Below the pieces are notes generated by a model. The model was not told where the DNA came from. It did not search any database and worked only from the letters and a program-made list of their open reading frames with translations. Both the position numbers and the translations under genes were made by a program. Shown here piece after piece: positions 55,932 through 64,000 of a stretch of DNA of 64,000 bases. The number at the start of each line of letters is the position of its first letter. Position 1 is the first letter of the stretch. This DNA comes from JACVRW01 sp963808545 (lineage in GTDB: Bacteria > Actinomycetota > Thermoleophilia > Solirubrobacterales > Thermoleophilaceae): contig CAWEGB010000008.1 of NCBI GenBank assembly GCA_963808545.1, forward strand, positions 682,001-746,000, in the 5' to 3' direction.

Positions 55932-57056
55932 TCAGCGGAAGGCCCGGCGCAGCTTCCCGAGGATCGACTCCGGCTCGTCCTCGCGGAGGTTGTCCTCGGT
56001 GAGGCTCTCGCGCAGCTCGCCGAGAAGCTCGCGCTGGCGCTCGCTCAAATTGCGAGGGATGACCACGTTGAGCACCACCCGCTGGTCGCCGCGGCGGCCG
56101 CGGCCGATGCTCGGCATGCCGCGCCCGCGCAGGGAGACCACGGTGCCGGGCTGGGTGCCGGCGGGCACCTCGATCTCCTCGTCGCCGTCGAGCGTGGCCA
56201 CGCTCACGGTCGAGCCGAGCGCCGCCGCCGGGGCGGGCACGTCCACCACGGTCACCAGGTCGTTGCCGTCGCGCAGGAAGCGCTCGTCCTCGCGCACGTG
56301 GACCAGCACGTACAGATCGCCGGGCGGGCCACCACGCTCGCCCGCATGGCCACGGCCCGTGAGCCGGATGCGCTGGTCGTCGGCGATGCCGGCGGGCACG
56401 TCCACGCTGAGCGACTTGCGCACGGCGCGCCGTCCCCGGCCCTCGCATTCGTGGCAGGGCTCCCGCGGCACCTTGCCCTCGCCGCCGCAGACGTCGCAGG
56501 CCTGCTCGCGCACCAGCTGGCCGAAGGCCGTGCGGCTGACGGCACGCAGGCGGCCGGCGCCGCCGCAGCGCTCGCAGGTATCGATCGGCGTGCCCGGCTC
56601 CGCGCCGTTGCCGTGGCAGTGCTCGCAGGTGTCCACGAGCTCGTAGGCCACCTCGGCCTCCACCCCGCGCGCCGCCTCCTCGAGCGAGATCTCGATCTCC
56701 ACCGCCTGGTCGCCGCCCTGCACGCGGCCCGCTCCGCCACCGAAGCCGCCGCCGAAGGGGTCACCCCCGAAGAACGCGTCGAAGATGTCCGCGAACGAGC
56801 CGAAGCCGTGGGCCTGAGAGGCGAAGCCGCGCGACTCGAGGCCGTCGAAGCCGTAGCGGTCGTAGGTTGCCCGGCGCTCGGCGTTGGAGAGGATCTCGTA
56901 CGCCTCGGCGGCCTCCTTGAACTTCTCCTCGGCCTCGGGGTCGTGGTTGTTGACGTCGGGGTGGAGCTCGCGGGCCAGCCGCCGGAAGGACGTCTTGATC
57001 TCCCGATCCTCAGCCTCACGGCCGATTCCCAGGACCTCGTAGGGGTCGCGCCTCAT
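55932..57056 (-). CDS. dnaJ: Chaperone protein DnaJ
   Basis: A 374-residue Hsp70 co-chaperone. The J domain has the HPD motif in RELHPDVNNHDPEAEEKF. A Gly/Phe-rich region (FFGGDPFGGGFGGGAG) and four CxxCxGxG-type zinc repeats follow: CEHCHGNG, CERCGGAG, CDVCGGEG and CHECEGRG. The C-terminal peptide-binding domain is complete. The start overlaps the hrcA stop by 4 bases. Confidence 0.97.
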   Translation of the reverse strand: MRRDPYEVLGIGREAEDREIKTSFRRLARELHPDVNNHDPEAEEKFKEAAEAYEILSNAERRATYDRYGFDGLESRGFASQAHGFGSFADIFDAFFGGDPFGGGFGGGAGRVQGGDQAVEIEISLEEAARGVEAEVAYELVDTCEHCHGNGAEPGTPIDTCERCGGAGRLRAVSRTAFGQLVREQACDVCGGEGKVPREPCHECEGRGRRAVRKSLSVDVPAGIADDQRIRLTGRGHAGERGGPPGDLYVLVHVREDERFLRDGNDLVTVVDVPAPAAALGSTVSVATLDGDEEIEVPAGTQPGTVVSLRGRGMPSIGRGRRGDQRVVLNVVIPRNLSERQRELLGELRESLTEDNLREDEPESILGKLRRAFR

Positions 57057-58078
57057 TCGTCGTAGACCTCGGCCACGAAGCGCGACAGCTCACCCGCGGC
57101 CTGGCGCACGGCGATGATCGCCTGCGGGTAGTCCATCCGTATCGGCCCGATCACCGACACCGCCCCCAGGTTGCGCCGGGCCAGGCCGTAGTTGGCCGCC
57201 ACGAGGCTCAGCGTCTGCATCTCGGGCGTGGGGTTCTCGCTGCCGATGCGCAGGTAGACGCTGGGCTCGGTCAGCGACTCGCGCAGCACGCCGAGCAGGG
57301 CCCGGCGGTGCTCGAGCACTTCCATCAGGGCGCCGAGCTGCGACAGCTCCTGCACGCGGTGCTCCGACAGGAGGCGCGCGGCCCCGTCCATGTACAGCGT
57401 GTTCTCCGCAGTGCTGTCGAGCTCGGTGAACGCCGCCGACAGGGTGGCGAGGAAGTGGCTCTCGACCGGACCGAGCTCGGGCTCGGCCAACCGTGCGGCC
57501 AGCTTGCGCGAGCCAACGTCGAGGCCCCCCACGGCCTCGTTGAGGTAGCTCACGGCCCAGTCCACGAGCCCCGGATCCACCGGCCGCTCGTAGGAGATCA
57601 CCCGCTTGGTGACCCCGCCCGTGGAGGTGATGACCACGACCATCGCCACCTGGGGCTGCAGGAGCAGGACCTCCACGCGGCGGATCGTGGCCGTCTCGAT
57701 CGGAGGCGCGGTGACGAGCGCCAGCAGGTTCGTGACCTGGGACAGCTGCTCGGAGGTGGCACGCATCGCCTCGTCCACCTCGCGTCGCATCGTGGACAGC
57801 TCGAGCCGCTTGCGCGGCACCGGGAGACGCCCCTCCACGAGCACGTCGTCGACGTAGATCCGGTAGCCGCGATCGGTGGGCACCCGTCCGGCCGAAGTGT
57901 GGGGATGCTCGAGCAGGCCGGCCTCCTCGAGACGAGCCAACTCCGCGCGCACGGTCGACGGGCCCCAGGGCACATCGTGTCGCTCGGCGATCCACTTGGA
58001 CCCGACCGGCTGGTCGAGCTCCACGTGCGCCTCCACGACCTTGCGCAGGATGAAGCTCTGGCGGGAGGAGATATCCAC
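57053..58078 (-). CDS. hrcA: Heat-inducible transcription repressor HrcA
   Basis: A 341-residue repressor. The winged helix is at the N-terminus (QSFILRKVVEAHVELDQPVG, VPWGPSTVRAELARLEEAGL), then HTSAGRVPTDRGYRIYVD. The C-terminal segment ends LGAVSVIGPIRMDYPQAI. No CIRCE element (TTAGCACTC-N9-GAGTGCTAA) is visible in the 250 bases upstream, so control of this operon by HrcA itself is not supported here. An AATACC box 9 bases before the GTG suggests a leaderless start. Confidence 0.95.
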   Translation of the reverse strand: MDISSRQSFILRKVVEAHVELDQPVGSKWIAERHDVPWGPSTVRAELARLEEAGLLEHPHTSAGRVPTDRGYRIYVDDVLVEGRLPVPRKRLELSTMRREVDEAMRATSEQLSQVTNLLALVTAPPIETATIRRVEVLLLQPQVAMVVVITSTGGVTKRVISYERPVDPGLVDWAVSYLNEAVGGLDVGSRKLAARLAEPELGPVESHFLATLSAAFTELDSTAENTLYMDGAARLLSEHRVQELSQLGALMEVLEHRRALLGVLRESLTEPSVYLRIGSENPTPEMQTLSLVAANYGLARRNLGAVSVIGPIRMDYPQAIIAVRQAAGELSRFVAEVYDE

Positions 58079-58332
58079 GCCGTAAGGGTATTCGCGCTCC
58101 CGGGCTGCGCGGCCGGGATGTTCCCACGGCGGTGAAAACCTCCCGCTCGCCGGTTCAGGGCGATCATCGTGAAGCTGTGGCTCCCTCCGGGCGCAATGGT
58201 CACGATCAGCCCATCCGCGACCGAGATCGGGAGGTTGTCACGCTGTCGCCCGGCGTGCCGGGCCGCTCAGGCTCCTGGAGGCGCCGGAGCAAGTGGTCTG
58301 AGCTCGCTCACGCCGGCCCCGGCGTTGTCGGG
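58079..58332. other. 254-base gap upstream of hrcA with no recognised gene
   Basis: Apart from the hrcA -10 box at 58093-58088, I see no convincing open frame, repeat or RNA gene. Frames crossing the gap on both strands lack a start with a ribosome-binding site and do not resemble a known protein. Confidence 0.4.
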
Positions 58333-58731
58333 CTACTTCAACCCCACGGCTTCGAGGGCCTCGCGTCGGCGCAGGTAGGCCCGAATCCGGACAGCCTTCC
58401 CGCCTGCGAGGGTCCAGACGAGCGTGACGGGCTGATCGACCTCTACGCCGCTCCCACGCCCCCGCGCGCGAAGGCGGTACGTGACTACTACGACGCTGCC
58501 AGCATCGGCAACTTCGCCGAACTCGAACTCGACGTTCTCAAATGCCTCGTGCCATCGCCGCCAGGCCTCCTGGATGCCCCTAGGTCCGCGCGCGACGCCC
58601 CAGTCGCCCCAGAGGCCCGCGTGGTCCTCCCACACAACGTCCCCGGCGTACGCCGCATGTACGGCCTCCCAATCGCGTCGCCTGTCCGCCTCCCAGATCC
58701 CGCGCACCAGGTCCACGTTTTCCTGCGACAC
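58333..58731 (-). CDS. NTF2-like (SnoaL-type) protein
   Basis: A 132-residue protein with the common actinobacterial form MSQENVDLVRGIWEADRRRD at its start, WGVARGPRGIQEAWRRWHEA in the middle and VVVVTYRLRARGRGSGVEVD near the end. These single-domain proteins have varied or unknown roles. The GTG at 58731 follows a GATACT box by 8 bases, so a leaderless transcript is likely. Confidence 0.87.
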   Translation of the reverse strand: MSQENVDLVRGIWEADRRRDWEAVHAAYAGDVVWEDHAGLWGDWGVARGPRGIQEAWRRWHEAFENVEFEFGEVADAGSVVVVTYRLRARGRGSGVEVDQPVTLVWTLAGGKAVRIRAYLRRREALEAVGLK

Positions 58732-58897
58732 CGTCCCGCCAGTATCCCGCTAACGCTTTTCGCGCAAAGCAGGCGCGGGGTTACGGTAGCTGCTCCTTCG
58801 CACCACCCTTCACCAAGGGCCTCGGCGCACGCCAAGGCCTATTTCCCCGAATCCCCGTGAGGGATTAATTCACGCGAGAGGGTAGGTCTCTACCTCG

Positions 58898-59455
58898 ATG
58901 AGCGATAGAAAAGTGATTCTCAAAATGGTCATGTCCCTCGACGGTTTTGCCACCAGCCCCGACGGGACCCATGAATGGATGTTCGAGTGGTTCGGCGACG
59001 ACTCGAGTGAGCGGAGCCTGCGCGCGCTCGAGGAGGCCGGCGTTCACGCGATGGGCCGCCGCAGCTACGAGATCATGGGCCCGCACTGGGCCGCGTCCGA
59101 CGGGCCGATCGCAACCGCGATGAACGAGAAGCCGAAGGCTGTCTTCTCCCACACCCTGGAGCAGGCGGAATGGGGACCGGCCGAGATCTTCGGAGGGGAC
59201 CTGAGCGCGGAGATCGCGGACCTGAAGGCCCGGGACGACGAAGGGACGATCCTGGTCCACGGCGGTCCCGACTTCGCCAAGTCGCTGACCCGCCTTGGCC
59301 TCGTCGACGAATACCAGCTGTCGACGATCCCGATTGCGATCGGCGCGGGCCACAGCCCGTTCGCCGAGCTGGACGAGCACCTAAAGCTCGACGTCGTCGA
59401 CGAGGAGCGCTTCCGAAGCGGAGCCCTCGCGCAGGTCCTCGTGCCGAAGCGATGA
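58898..59455 (+). CDS. Dihydrofolate reductase-like (RibD C-terminal) family protein
   Basis: A 185-residue reductase-like protein. It starts VILKMVMSLDGFATSPDG and has the cofactor-type segments HAMGRRSYEIMGPHW, AVFSHTLE and ILVHGGPDFAKSLTRLGLVDE, followed by PIAIGAGHSPFAEL. Members of this family are often stand-alone NADPH-binding proteins of unknown substrate. The upstream 160 bases hold the divergent NTF2-like promoter and nothing else recognised. Confidence 0.9.
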   Translation: MSDRKVILKMVMSLDGFATSPDGTHEWMFEWFGDDSSERSLRALEEAGVHAMGRRSYEIMGPHWAASDGPIATAMNEKPKAVFSHTLEQAEWGPAEIFGGDLSAEIADLKARDDEGTILVHGGPDFAKSLTRLGLVDEYQLSTIPIAIGAGHSPFAELDEHLKLDVVDEERFRSGALAQVLVPKR

Positions 59456-59559
59456 GCGACCGCCCAGAGCAGAACAGCTCGGGCCGAACATGGGCTGCTG
59501 GAGGGTCGAACGCCAAATCCGCCACCAACGCCGACGCTGGCGGGCGCTGCAATCCGAAG

Positions 59560-59931
59560 CTAGGACGTGCGCAGCTCGGCCTCGCCCTTGCGGATGATTC
59601 GGTTGTCGCCCTGCGCGGCCTCGGCCGCCACCACGAGGCGCCCGTCGTCCTCCTCGGTGACCTCGCCGGTCACGGCGATCTCCTGCTCGGGGAAGCCCAT
59701 GCCGCGGAACTGGACCGACAGTCGCTTGAGCGAGCGCGGGTCGCCGCCGGCGGCGTTGGTGCAGGCGCGGGCGACCTGGGCCATCGAGTAGAGGCCGTGG
59801 AGGATGTTCTGCGGAAGGCCCACCGACTTGGCGAAGTCCACGTCGATGTGGATGGGGTTGAAGTCGCCCGACGCCCCCGCGTAGCGGTGCGGCAGGTAGC
59901 TGTCGGGCGTGACCTTGAGATCGAGGTTCAC
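59560..59931 (-). CDS. MaoC-like dehydratase (HadB-type subunit)
   Basis: A 123-residue hot-dog protein. The hydratase motif is present as YAGASGDFNPIHIDVDFAKS, with the catalytic Asp and His. It pairs with the preceding gene, which it overlaps as GTGA. Such pairs act as heterodimeric 3-hydroxyacyl-ACP or -CoA dehydratases, as HadAB does in actinobacteria. Confidence 0.9.
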   Translation of the reverse strand: MNLDLKVTPDSYLPHRYAGASGDFNPIHIDVDFAKSVGLPQNILHGLYSMAQVARACTNAAGGDPRSLKRLSVQFRGMGFPEQEIAVTGEVTEEDDGRLVVAAEAAQGDNRIIRKGEAELRTS

Positions 59932-60371
59932 GAGACCCCCCTGACGATGTTCGTCCAGGTGCCGCGCACGACCTCCTGGCCGTCCTGGTTGGTGGACACC
60001 GATTCGAAGACGTAGAAGCCCATCCCGCCCTTCTCGGAGATGTCCTTGACGGTGGTCTCGGTGGTGATCACGTCGCCCACGCAGACCGGCTCGCCCCACA
60101 CGAACTCCTGTCCCCCGTGGACCATCATCGCGAAGTTGATGCCCACGTCAGGGTCGAAGATGCCCGGCGCGACGGAGCCCGACGAGTAGACCACGGCGAA
60201 CATCGGCGGCGCCGGGATGTCGCGAAAGCCCTCCGCGCGGGCCTTGTCGCGGTCGAAATAGACAGGGTTGTCCTCGCCCACCGCGAGGGCGTACTCGCGG
60301 ATCTTCTCCTTGCCGATCTCGTACTCGAAGGGCGGAAAGGTCTTGCCTATCGCGGACTGGTTCACGGGCAC
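59928..60371 (-). CDS. MaoC N-terminal (FAS1-like) dehydratase domain protein (HadA-type subunit)
   Basis: A 147-residue hot-dog subunit: SAIGKTFPPFEYEIGKEKIR, AVGEDNPVYFDRDKARAEGF and APPMFAVVYSSGSVAPG fit the HadA/FAS1-like dehydratase family, which lacks the catalytic pair and binds the acyl chain. I chose the GTG at 60371, 8 bases after a TAGACT box; the frame is open to 60422. Confidence 0.88.
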   Translation of the reverse strand: MPVNQSAIGKTFPPFEYEIGKEKIREYALAVGEDNPVYFDRDKARAEGFRDIPAPPMFAVVYSSGSVAPGIFDPDVGINFAMMVHGGQEFVWGEPVCVGDVITTETTVKDISEKGGMGFYVFESVSTNQDGQEVVRGTWTNIVRGVS

Positions 60372-60463
60372 GGCGCGGCAGTCTATGCCAGCGATGGGCT
60401 GGGAAGAAGACGACGCGCCCACCCCCCGTGGACGCGTCGCCGCTTGGTCGCGCGCTGTCTGTC

Positions 60464-60480
60464 GGCCCCGGCCTTGGGCC
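60464..60480 (-). terminator. Short hairpin after the sigma factor gene
   Basis: GGCCC (60464-60468) and GGGCC (60476-60480) pair around a 7-base loop, the second arm overlapping the stop codon of the sigma factor gene. It is short and has no U-tract, so termination is only possible, not shown. Confidence 0.3.
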
Positions 60481-61343
60481 TAGGCGGCTTCGCGGAGGCC
60501 CTGGGCCTCGGCGAGCGTGGACAGCTTGCGCAGTGCCGCCTCTTCGATCTGGCGGGTGCGCTCGCGCGTCAGCTGAAAGAGCTTGGCGACCTTGTCGAGC
60601 GTCTGGGGAGGTTCGCCGTTGAGGCCGTAGCGCAGCTCGAGGACGCGCTTCTCCCGGTAGGGCAGGTGCTCGAGGACGCCGTAGAGCCGTTCGTCGCGCA
60701 TCTGCTCGACCGCCTCGTCGAACGGTGACGCCGTCGACTGGTCCTCGATCAGGTCACCGAACAGCGCCGCGTCGCCGTCGTCGCCGACGGGCTTGTCGAG
60801 CGAGACGAGCTGCTGAGCGGCGCGCATGATCACGTCCGCCTCGTCGGGGTCGACGCCCGCGTAGGCGGCGATCTCCTCGATCGTCGCGTCACGGTCGCCG
60901 TTGGCCTCGAGCTTGCGCTGGGCGTTGTCGAGCTTCTTGAGGATGTTGTCGATGTGGATAGGGATCCGGATCGTCCGCGCCTTGTCGGCGATGGCGCGCG
61001 AGATCGCCTGACGGATCCACCAGGTGGCGTAGGTGGAGAACTTGAAGCCCTTGCGGTAATCGAACTTCTCCACCGCCCTCACCAGGCCGATCGTGCCCTC
61101 CTGGATGAGATCGAGGAAGGGCAGGCCCTGGTTGCGGTAGCGCTTGGCGATCGAGACCACGAGGCGCAGGTTGGCCCGCGTCATGTGGTCCTTGGCGTCG
61201 AGGTCGCCTCGCTCGATGCGCCGAGCCAGATCGAGCTCCTCCGCGGCCGTCAGCAGGGGCGTCTTGGCGATCCCGTCCAGGAACTGCTGAAGTGAGTCGA
61301 GGGTGGGATCGGGGGCGGCCTGGCTTAGCGTCTCGGTGGTCAC
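60480..61343 (-). CDS. RNA polymerase sigma factor, RpoD/SigA-like (group 1/2)
   Basis: A compact 287-residue sigma-70 protein. Region 1.2 (DSLQQFLDGIAKTPLLTAAE), region 2 (NLRLVVSIAKRYRNQGLPFL, FDYRKGFKFSTYATWWIRQA), region 3 (RTIRIPIHI) and region 4 (EKRVLELRYGLNGEPPQTLD, LTRERTRQIEEAALRKL) are complete. Region 1.1 and the long insert of primary sigma factors are missing. It may be an alternative group 2 factor or a short housekeeping one. The GTG at 61343 follows a TAGCTT box by 7 bases. The frame upstream to 62408 is a shadow of the ferritin-like genes. Confidence 0.92.
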   Translation of the reverse strand: MTTETLSQAAPDPTLDSLQQFLDGIAKTPLLTAAEELDLARRIERGDLDAKDHMTRANLRLVVSIAKRYRNQGLPFLDLIQEGTIGLVRAVEKFDYRKGFKFSTYATWWIRQAISRAIADKARTIRIPIHIDNILKKLDNAQRKLEANGDRDATIEEIAAYAGVDPDEADVIMRAAQQLVSLDKPVGDDGDAALFGDLIEDQSTASPFDEAVEQMRDERLYGVLEHLPYREKRVLELRYGLNGEPPQTLDKVAKLFQLTRERTRQIEEAALRKLSTLAEAQGLREAA

Positions 61344-61417
61344 GTCAGCCAAGCTACGACCGCCCCCTAAGGCCTCCCTAAATCCTTCAGAACGCCGCAA
61401 TCCCGCGTGCAGAGCGG

Positions 61418-62059
61418 TCAGCTCTTCACGAACGGCTGGACGGCGTCCAGCACCTGCTGCATGTCGAGGGCAGGATCGAAGGCCCCCGCGGCCGGCTGCT
61501 TGCCGTTCAGGATCCGGATCGCGGCTGCGTGCCGTGCCTCGATCTGAACGATGCTCCCCGCGGCCGCCAGCACCTCGTCGGACTGAATCGCCGGCGCCGC
61601 GCCGTTGTAGGCGCTCACCCCGGTGTCCTCGAAGGTCTGGGCCAGCTTCAGGAAGCTCTTCTCGTTGGCGAAGGCCTTCCCGAAGTCCACTCCGGGAGCC
61701 GCGACGGGCTTGCCGCCCAGCTTCTTGATCGTGCCCATCAGGGCCGTGACGTGCTCGTTCTCGTTGTCGCGGATCTCGGTGGCGAGCGACTTGGCCTCCG
61801 CGGACAGACCGCTCGTCATCATCAGACCCTGGTCGTAGAAGGCAGCCTCGAGGTACTCGAGCGTGAGCGCGAAGTTGAGGATGTCGACGTCGCCGCCGCC
61901 GTCCTGCGCGATCGCCTGCCTCACGAACGGTCCCACCGCGCCGAGCCCGTAGACCGCACCAGCGGTCACGGCACCCCGCATCATGAAGGACTGCCTGGTC
62001 ATTCCCTTTATCTCGACGGCCGCCAGCTCGGGGGCGGCCAGCTTGCTGCTGCTGGACAT
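61418..62059 (-). CDS. Exported ferritin-like domain protein
   Basis: A 213-residue protein. The N-terminus carries a Tat-like signal (about 20-50, MTRQSFMMRGAVTAGAVYGL) without a clear twin arginine, then ferritin-like helices: VDILNFALTLEYLEAAFYDQ, RDNENEHVTALMGTIKKLGG and QIEARHAAAIRIL. The Glu and His positions fit the Ferritin_2 family. It is a paralogue of the next gene and downstream of it. Confidence 0.88.
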   Translation of the reverse strand: MSSSSKLAAPELAAVEIKGMTRQSFMMRGAVTAGAVYGLGAVGPFVRQAIAQDGGGDVDILNFALTLEYLEAAFYDQGLMMTSGLSAEAKSLATEIRDNENEHVTALMGTIKKLGGKPVAAPGVDFGKAFANEKSFLKLAQTFEDTGVSAYNGAAPAIQSDEVLAAAGSIVQIEARHAAAIRILNGKQPAAGAFDPALDMQQVLDAVQPFVKS

Positions 62060-62091
62060 AGGTGTGTCTCCTTTTCTCTGACCGCGCCGGC

Positions 62092-62775
62092 TCAGGCGAG
62101 GAACGGCTTGACCTGGGGCAGGACCTCTTGCATCGAGGCCGGCTTGGCGAAGGCGCCGTCGGGGACGATCGTCTTCCCCACCACGAGGTTGAGAGCCGCG
62201 GCGTGGCGGGCCTCGATCGAGTGGATCGACAGCGCGGCGGCCAGGATGTCCTTGGACTTGATCCGGGCCGCCTGGCCCAGGTAGGCGGCGGCGCCGAGGT
62301 TCTCCACCACGGCAGCCGTCTCCAGCACCTTCTTCTCGCCGCCCTCCAGGACGGCATCGAAGTTGGTCTCGGGCCGCTGGGGCTTGCCCCCGAGGTCCTT
62401 GACCACACCGGTCAGCGTGTCCACGTGCGCCTGCTCGGAGTCGCGGATCAGCATGGCGGTCTTGCCCAGCTTCTTGTTCTTGACCACCCCGGAATCCAGG
62501 ACCGCGTTGTAGAAGTCGGTCTCCAGATGCTCGAGGGTCAGCGCGTACTGGACGATCGCCAGGTCTCCGCCCGCTCCGGTGTCGGCGTTCGTGGACTTGT
62601 CCATCGTGCCCGAGCTCGCCGAGTCGTCATCGTCGCCGCACGCGGCGAGGAAGATCGCGAACGCTCCCGCGGCCCCTGCGCCGCCCATCATCTTCAGAAA
62701 ACGTTTGCGTGAGCCGGCGTCCTCTGCCAGCTCGTGCAGCGCCCCCTGCTGCTCCTGCTGTCTTGTTTCTTCCAT
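62092..62775 (-). CDS. Exported ferritin-like lipoprotein
   Basis: A 227-residue protein. The signal combines a twin-basic SRKRFLKMMGG and a lipobox in FLAACGDDD, suggesting a surface lipoprotein. Ferritin-like helices are AIVQYALTLEHLETDFYNAV, RDSEQAHVDTLTGVVKDLGG and SIEARHAAALNLVVG. The helix pattern matches the neighbouring paralogue. The role is not established; metal binding or oxidative-stress defence is possible. Confidence 0.88.
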   Translation of the reverse strand: MEETRQQEQQGALHELAEDAGSRKRFLKMMGGAGAAGAFAIFLAACGDDDDSASSGTMDKSTNADTGAGGDLAIVQYALTLEHLETDFYNAVLDSGVVKNKKLGKTAMLIRDSEQAHVDTLTGVVKDLGGKPQRPETNFDAVLEGGEKKVLETAAVVENLGAAAYLGQAARIKSKDILAAALSIHSIEARHAAALNLVVGKTIVPDGAFAKPASMQEVLPQVKPFLA

Positions 62776-62808
62776 GCCCCCCTATGCGCCAACCTGGCGC
62801 GAAACGGA

Positions 62809-63561
62809 TCAGCGGGCCCGCGCCAGCACCACCAGTCGCCGGGAGCCCAGCTCGAATGGGGTACGCGCTCCCGGGTCCCCGAGCAGCTCGTCCACCGTAA
62901 AACCCGCGCCCTCCAAGAGGCGCACGATCTCGGCGGCCGTGTACACGTGATGCACCGACACCGCGCGCTCGGGCTCCCTCCCCTGTGCCGACAGCTCCAG
63001 CTCGGTGACGATGCGGCTGCGGCGTACGTCGTAGCGGTGTCGTCCCCGCATCCGCACGCCGTCCACGTCGTGGTCGAGGCTCTCGTTGAGGGGGAAGGCC
63101 GACTCGGCCACGGTGGCCGTCTCGAGCACGAGGCGTCCTCCGGTCCGCAGAGCGCGGCGAGCTGCGTTCAGCTGCTCGACGGTCCCCTCGTGCGGGAGAT
63201 AGCCGAAGCTGTTGCCCCAGCACACGAACGCGTCGTACTGCCGGGTCGGCGCCTCGCGCACGTCGGCCACCTCGTAGCGGACATCCACGCCGCGCTCGGC
63301 GGCCACGCGCCGGGCCTCGGCGATCTCCGGCGCGGAGATGTCGATCCCGCTGACCTCGAGGCCGCGCTCGGCCAGCCGCACCGCGATGCGGCCGGCGCCG
63401 CAGGGGGCGTCGAGCACCCGCCCGCCCGCGGGTAGGTCGAGCAGAGCGGCAATCGCCGCGGCGTCGTCATCGGCCCAGGGCTCTGACGCCGCGCGCCAGA
63501 ACTGGGCCGCCAGTCCTTCCATGAAGTCGACGAACCAGTCGTCGGAGACCTGCTTCAGCAC
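62809..63561 (-). CDS. Class I SAM-dependent methyltransferase
   Basis: A 250-residue methyltransferase. The AdoMet site is VLDAPCGAGRIAVRLAERGL, motif II DISAPEIAEARR and motif III YDAFVCWGNSFGYL. The substrate is unknown. The GTG at 63561 has AAAGGAAG upstream. The 115-base gap to the next gene holds nothing recognised. Confidence 0.9.
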   Translation of the reverse strand: MLKQVSDDWFVDFMEGLAAQFWRAASEPWADDDAAAIAALLDLPAGGRVLDAPCGAGRIAVRLAERGLEVSGIDISAPEIAEARRVAAERGVDVRYEVADVREAPTRQYDAFVCWGNSFGYLPHEGTVEQLNAARRALRTGGRLVLETATVAESAFPLNESLDHDVDGVRMRGRHRYDVRRSRIVTELELSAQGREPERAVSVHHVYTAAEIVRLLEGAGFTVDELLGDPGARTPFELGSRRLVVLARAR

Positions 63562-63677
63562 TTCGGTACTTCCTTTCGGCTCGGTGAGATTGCGCTGGCG
63601 TCAGCGCGCCGAGCCGGCGGCGAGGTGCTGCGAGAAGAGGCTGTGACGGTGCTTGAGCAGAGGCGTCGAAGCCAAGC

Positions 63678-64000
63678 TTAATCCTCGAGAAAGCCCCTGA
63701 CAAGCCCGGCGGTCTCGCCCGGCTGCTCGAGCGCCGGAAGGTGGCCGGCGCCCTCGATGGTCACCAGCTCGGCGTCCTCGATCTCGCGGGCCAGGCGCTG
63801 GGCGATCGCGTGAAAGTCCGGCCTGTCGTGCTCACCCACCGCCACGAGGGTCGGGGCCCGCACGGCCGAGAGGTCGATGCCTTCGGGGTCGCGCTCCTCG
63901 GCCTGGGAGGCCAGCTGCAGCTCGAACGAGCGGCGCTGGGCGGGGCCGATCACATCGGCGAAGCCAGGAGCCCAGAAGCGCACGTTGAGGTCCGTGGCCG
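63678..64000 (-). CDS. Alpha/beta-fold hydrolase (5' end outside window)
   Basis: The C-terminal 107 codons of a hydrolase; the frame is open to the right edge. The catalytic Asp lies in APTLVAVGEHDRPDFH and the catalytic His in VTIEGAGHLPALEQPG, the standard order for esterase or lactonase-type enzymes. The nucleophile part lies outside, so the activity cannot be narrowed. Confidence 0.82.
   Translation of the reverse strand, partial: ATDLNVRFWAPGFADVIGPAQRRSFELQLASQAEERDPEGIDLSAVRAPTLVAVGEHDRPDFHAIAQRLAREIEDAELVTIEGAGHLPALEQPGETAGLVRGFLED

Noticed and set aside
58079..58332. CIRCE element for HrcA, or a small gene in the gap
   Set aside because: No TTAGCACTC-N9-GAGTGCTAA-like repeat and no frame with a plausible start or known domain were found.
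58881..58894. Small GGTAG-GTCT-CTACC hairpin before the DHFR-like gene as a riboswitch or operator
   Set aside because: Five base pairs only, no flanking conserved elements; it could arise by chance.
60480..62408. A 642-residue sigma factor with a long N-terminal extension
   Set aside because: The extension is a shadow of the two ferritin-like genes; sigma homology begins at the GTG at 61343.

Overview
The window is a very GC-rich, densely coded chromosomal segment. Gene content suggests a high-GC actinobacterium, most likely of the Thermoleophilia/Solirubrobacterales type; this is an inference from gene style, with no rRNA or marker gene to prove it. Supporting signs are frequent GTG starts, long strings of genes joined by 4-base GTGA/ATGA overlaps, many apparently leaderless promoters, an hrcA-dnaJ-prmA block, PhoH-YbeY-Era, MoxR-DUF58-transglutaminase, an actinobacterial-type split MaoC pair and paired Tat/lipoprotein ferritin-like proteins. 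No tRNA, rRNA, CRISPR array, insertion sequence, integrase or phage gene was seen.

Region 1 (1-6790) looks like a small LacI-family regulon: a partial SsuC/TauC-type ABC permease and its ATPase, the LacI regulator, a divergent MFS exporter, an AhpD-like carboxymuconolactone decarboxylase-family protein, and the E1 alpha and beta subunits of an acetoin/pyruvate-type dehydrogenase. Related palindromes of the form GCAA(A/T)CG(A/T)TTGC lie in the control regions of all four transcription units.

Region 2 (6798-20702) is the most unusual part: 14 genes on the minus strand in one apparently translationally coupled operon. In transcription order they are a phosphohistidine swivelling-domain protein, a complete molybdenum hydroxylase (FAD, Mo and 2Fe-2S subunits), an FAH-family hydrolase, a small monooxygenase-like protein, a frameshifted CoxG, an FCD-type GntR regulator, a cyclase-family hydrolase, a free-standing ATP-binding half of a PEP synthase, an HD-cyclase fusion, a frameshifted zinc alcohol dehydrogenase, an MFS transporter and a BKACE (DUF849) enzyme. 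The split dikinase recalls phenylphosphate synthase. The whole looks like an undescribed catabolic route for an aromatic, heterocyclic or similar hydroxylated compound.

Region 3 (20814-36368) holds polA with a YdcZ-like membrane gene, malic enzyme with an ACT domain, a TIGR01777 epimerase, a complete branched-chain-amino-acid-type ABC transporter (LivFGMHJ) plus a second paralogous binding protein, a probable pyrophosphate-dependent phosphofructokinase, small membrane proteins, an NTF2-like protein and an EamA transporter.

Region 4 (36449-52759) is a long minus-strand string: yqeY, phoH, ybeY, era, a GNAT enzyme, hisIE and trpE-G-D-C, then moxR-DUF58-transglutaminase and htrA, then trpF-B-A. 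The tryptophan pathway is complete but split in two by the protease/transglutaminase block.

Region 5 (52785-64000) contains a HAD hydrolase, a Gly-Pro-rich repeat-bearing protein without a visible signal peptide, a third cyclase-family protein, hrcA-dnaJ-prmA, an NTF2-like protein, a DHFR-like reductase, a HadAB-like MaoC pair, a compact RpoD-like sigma factor, two exported ferritin-like proteins, a methyltransferase and a partial alpha/beta hydrolase.
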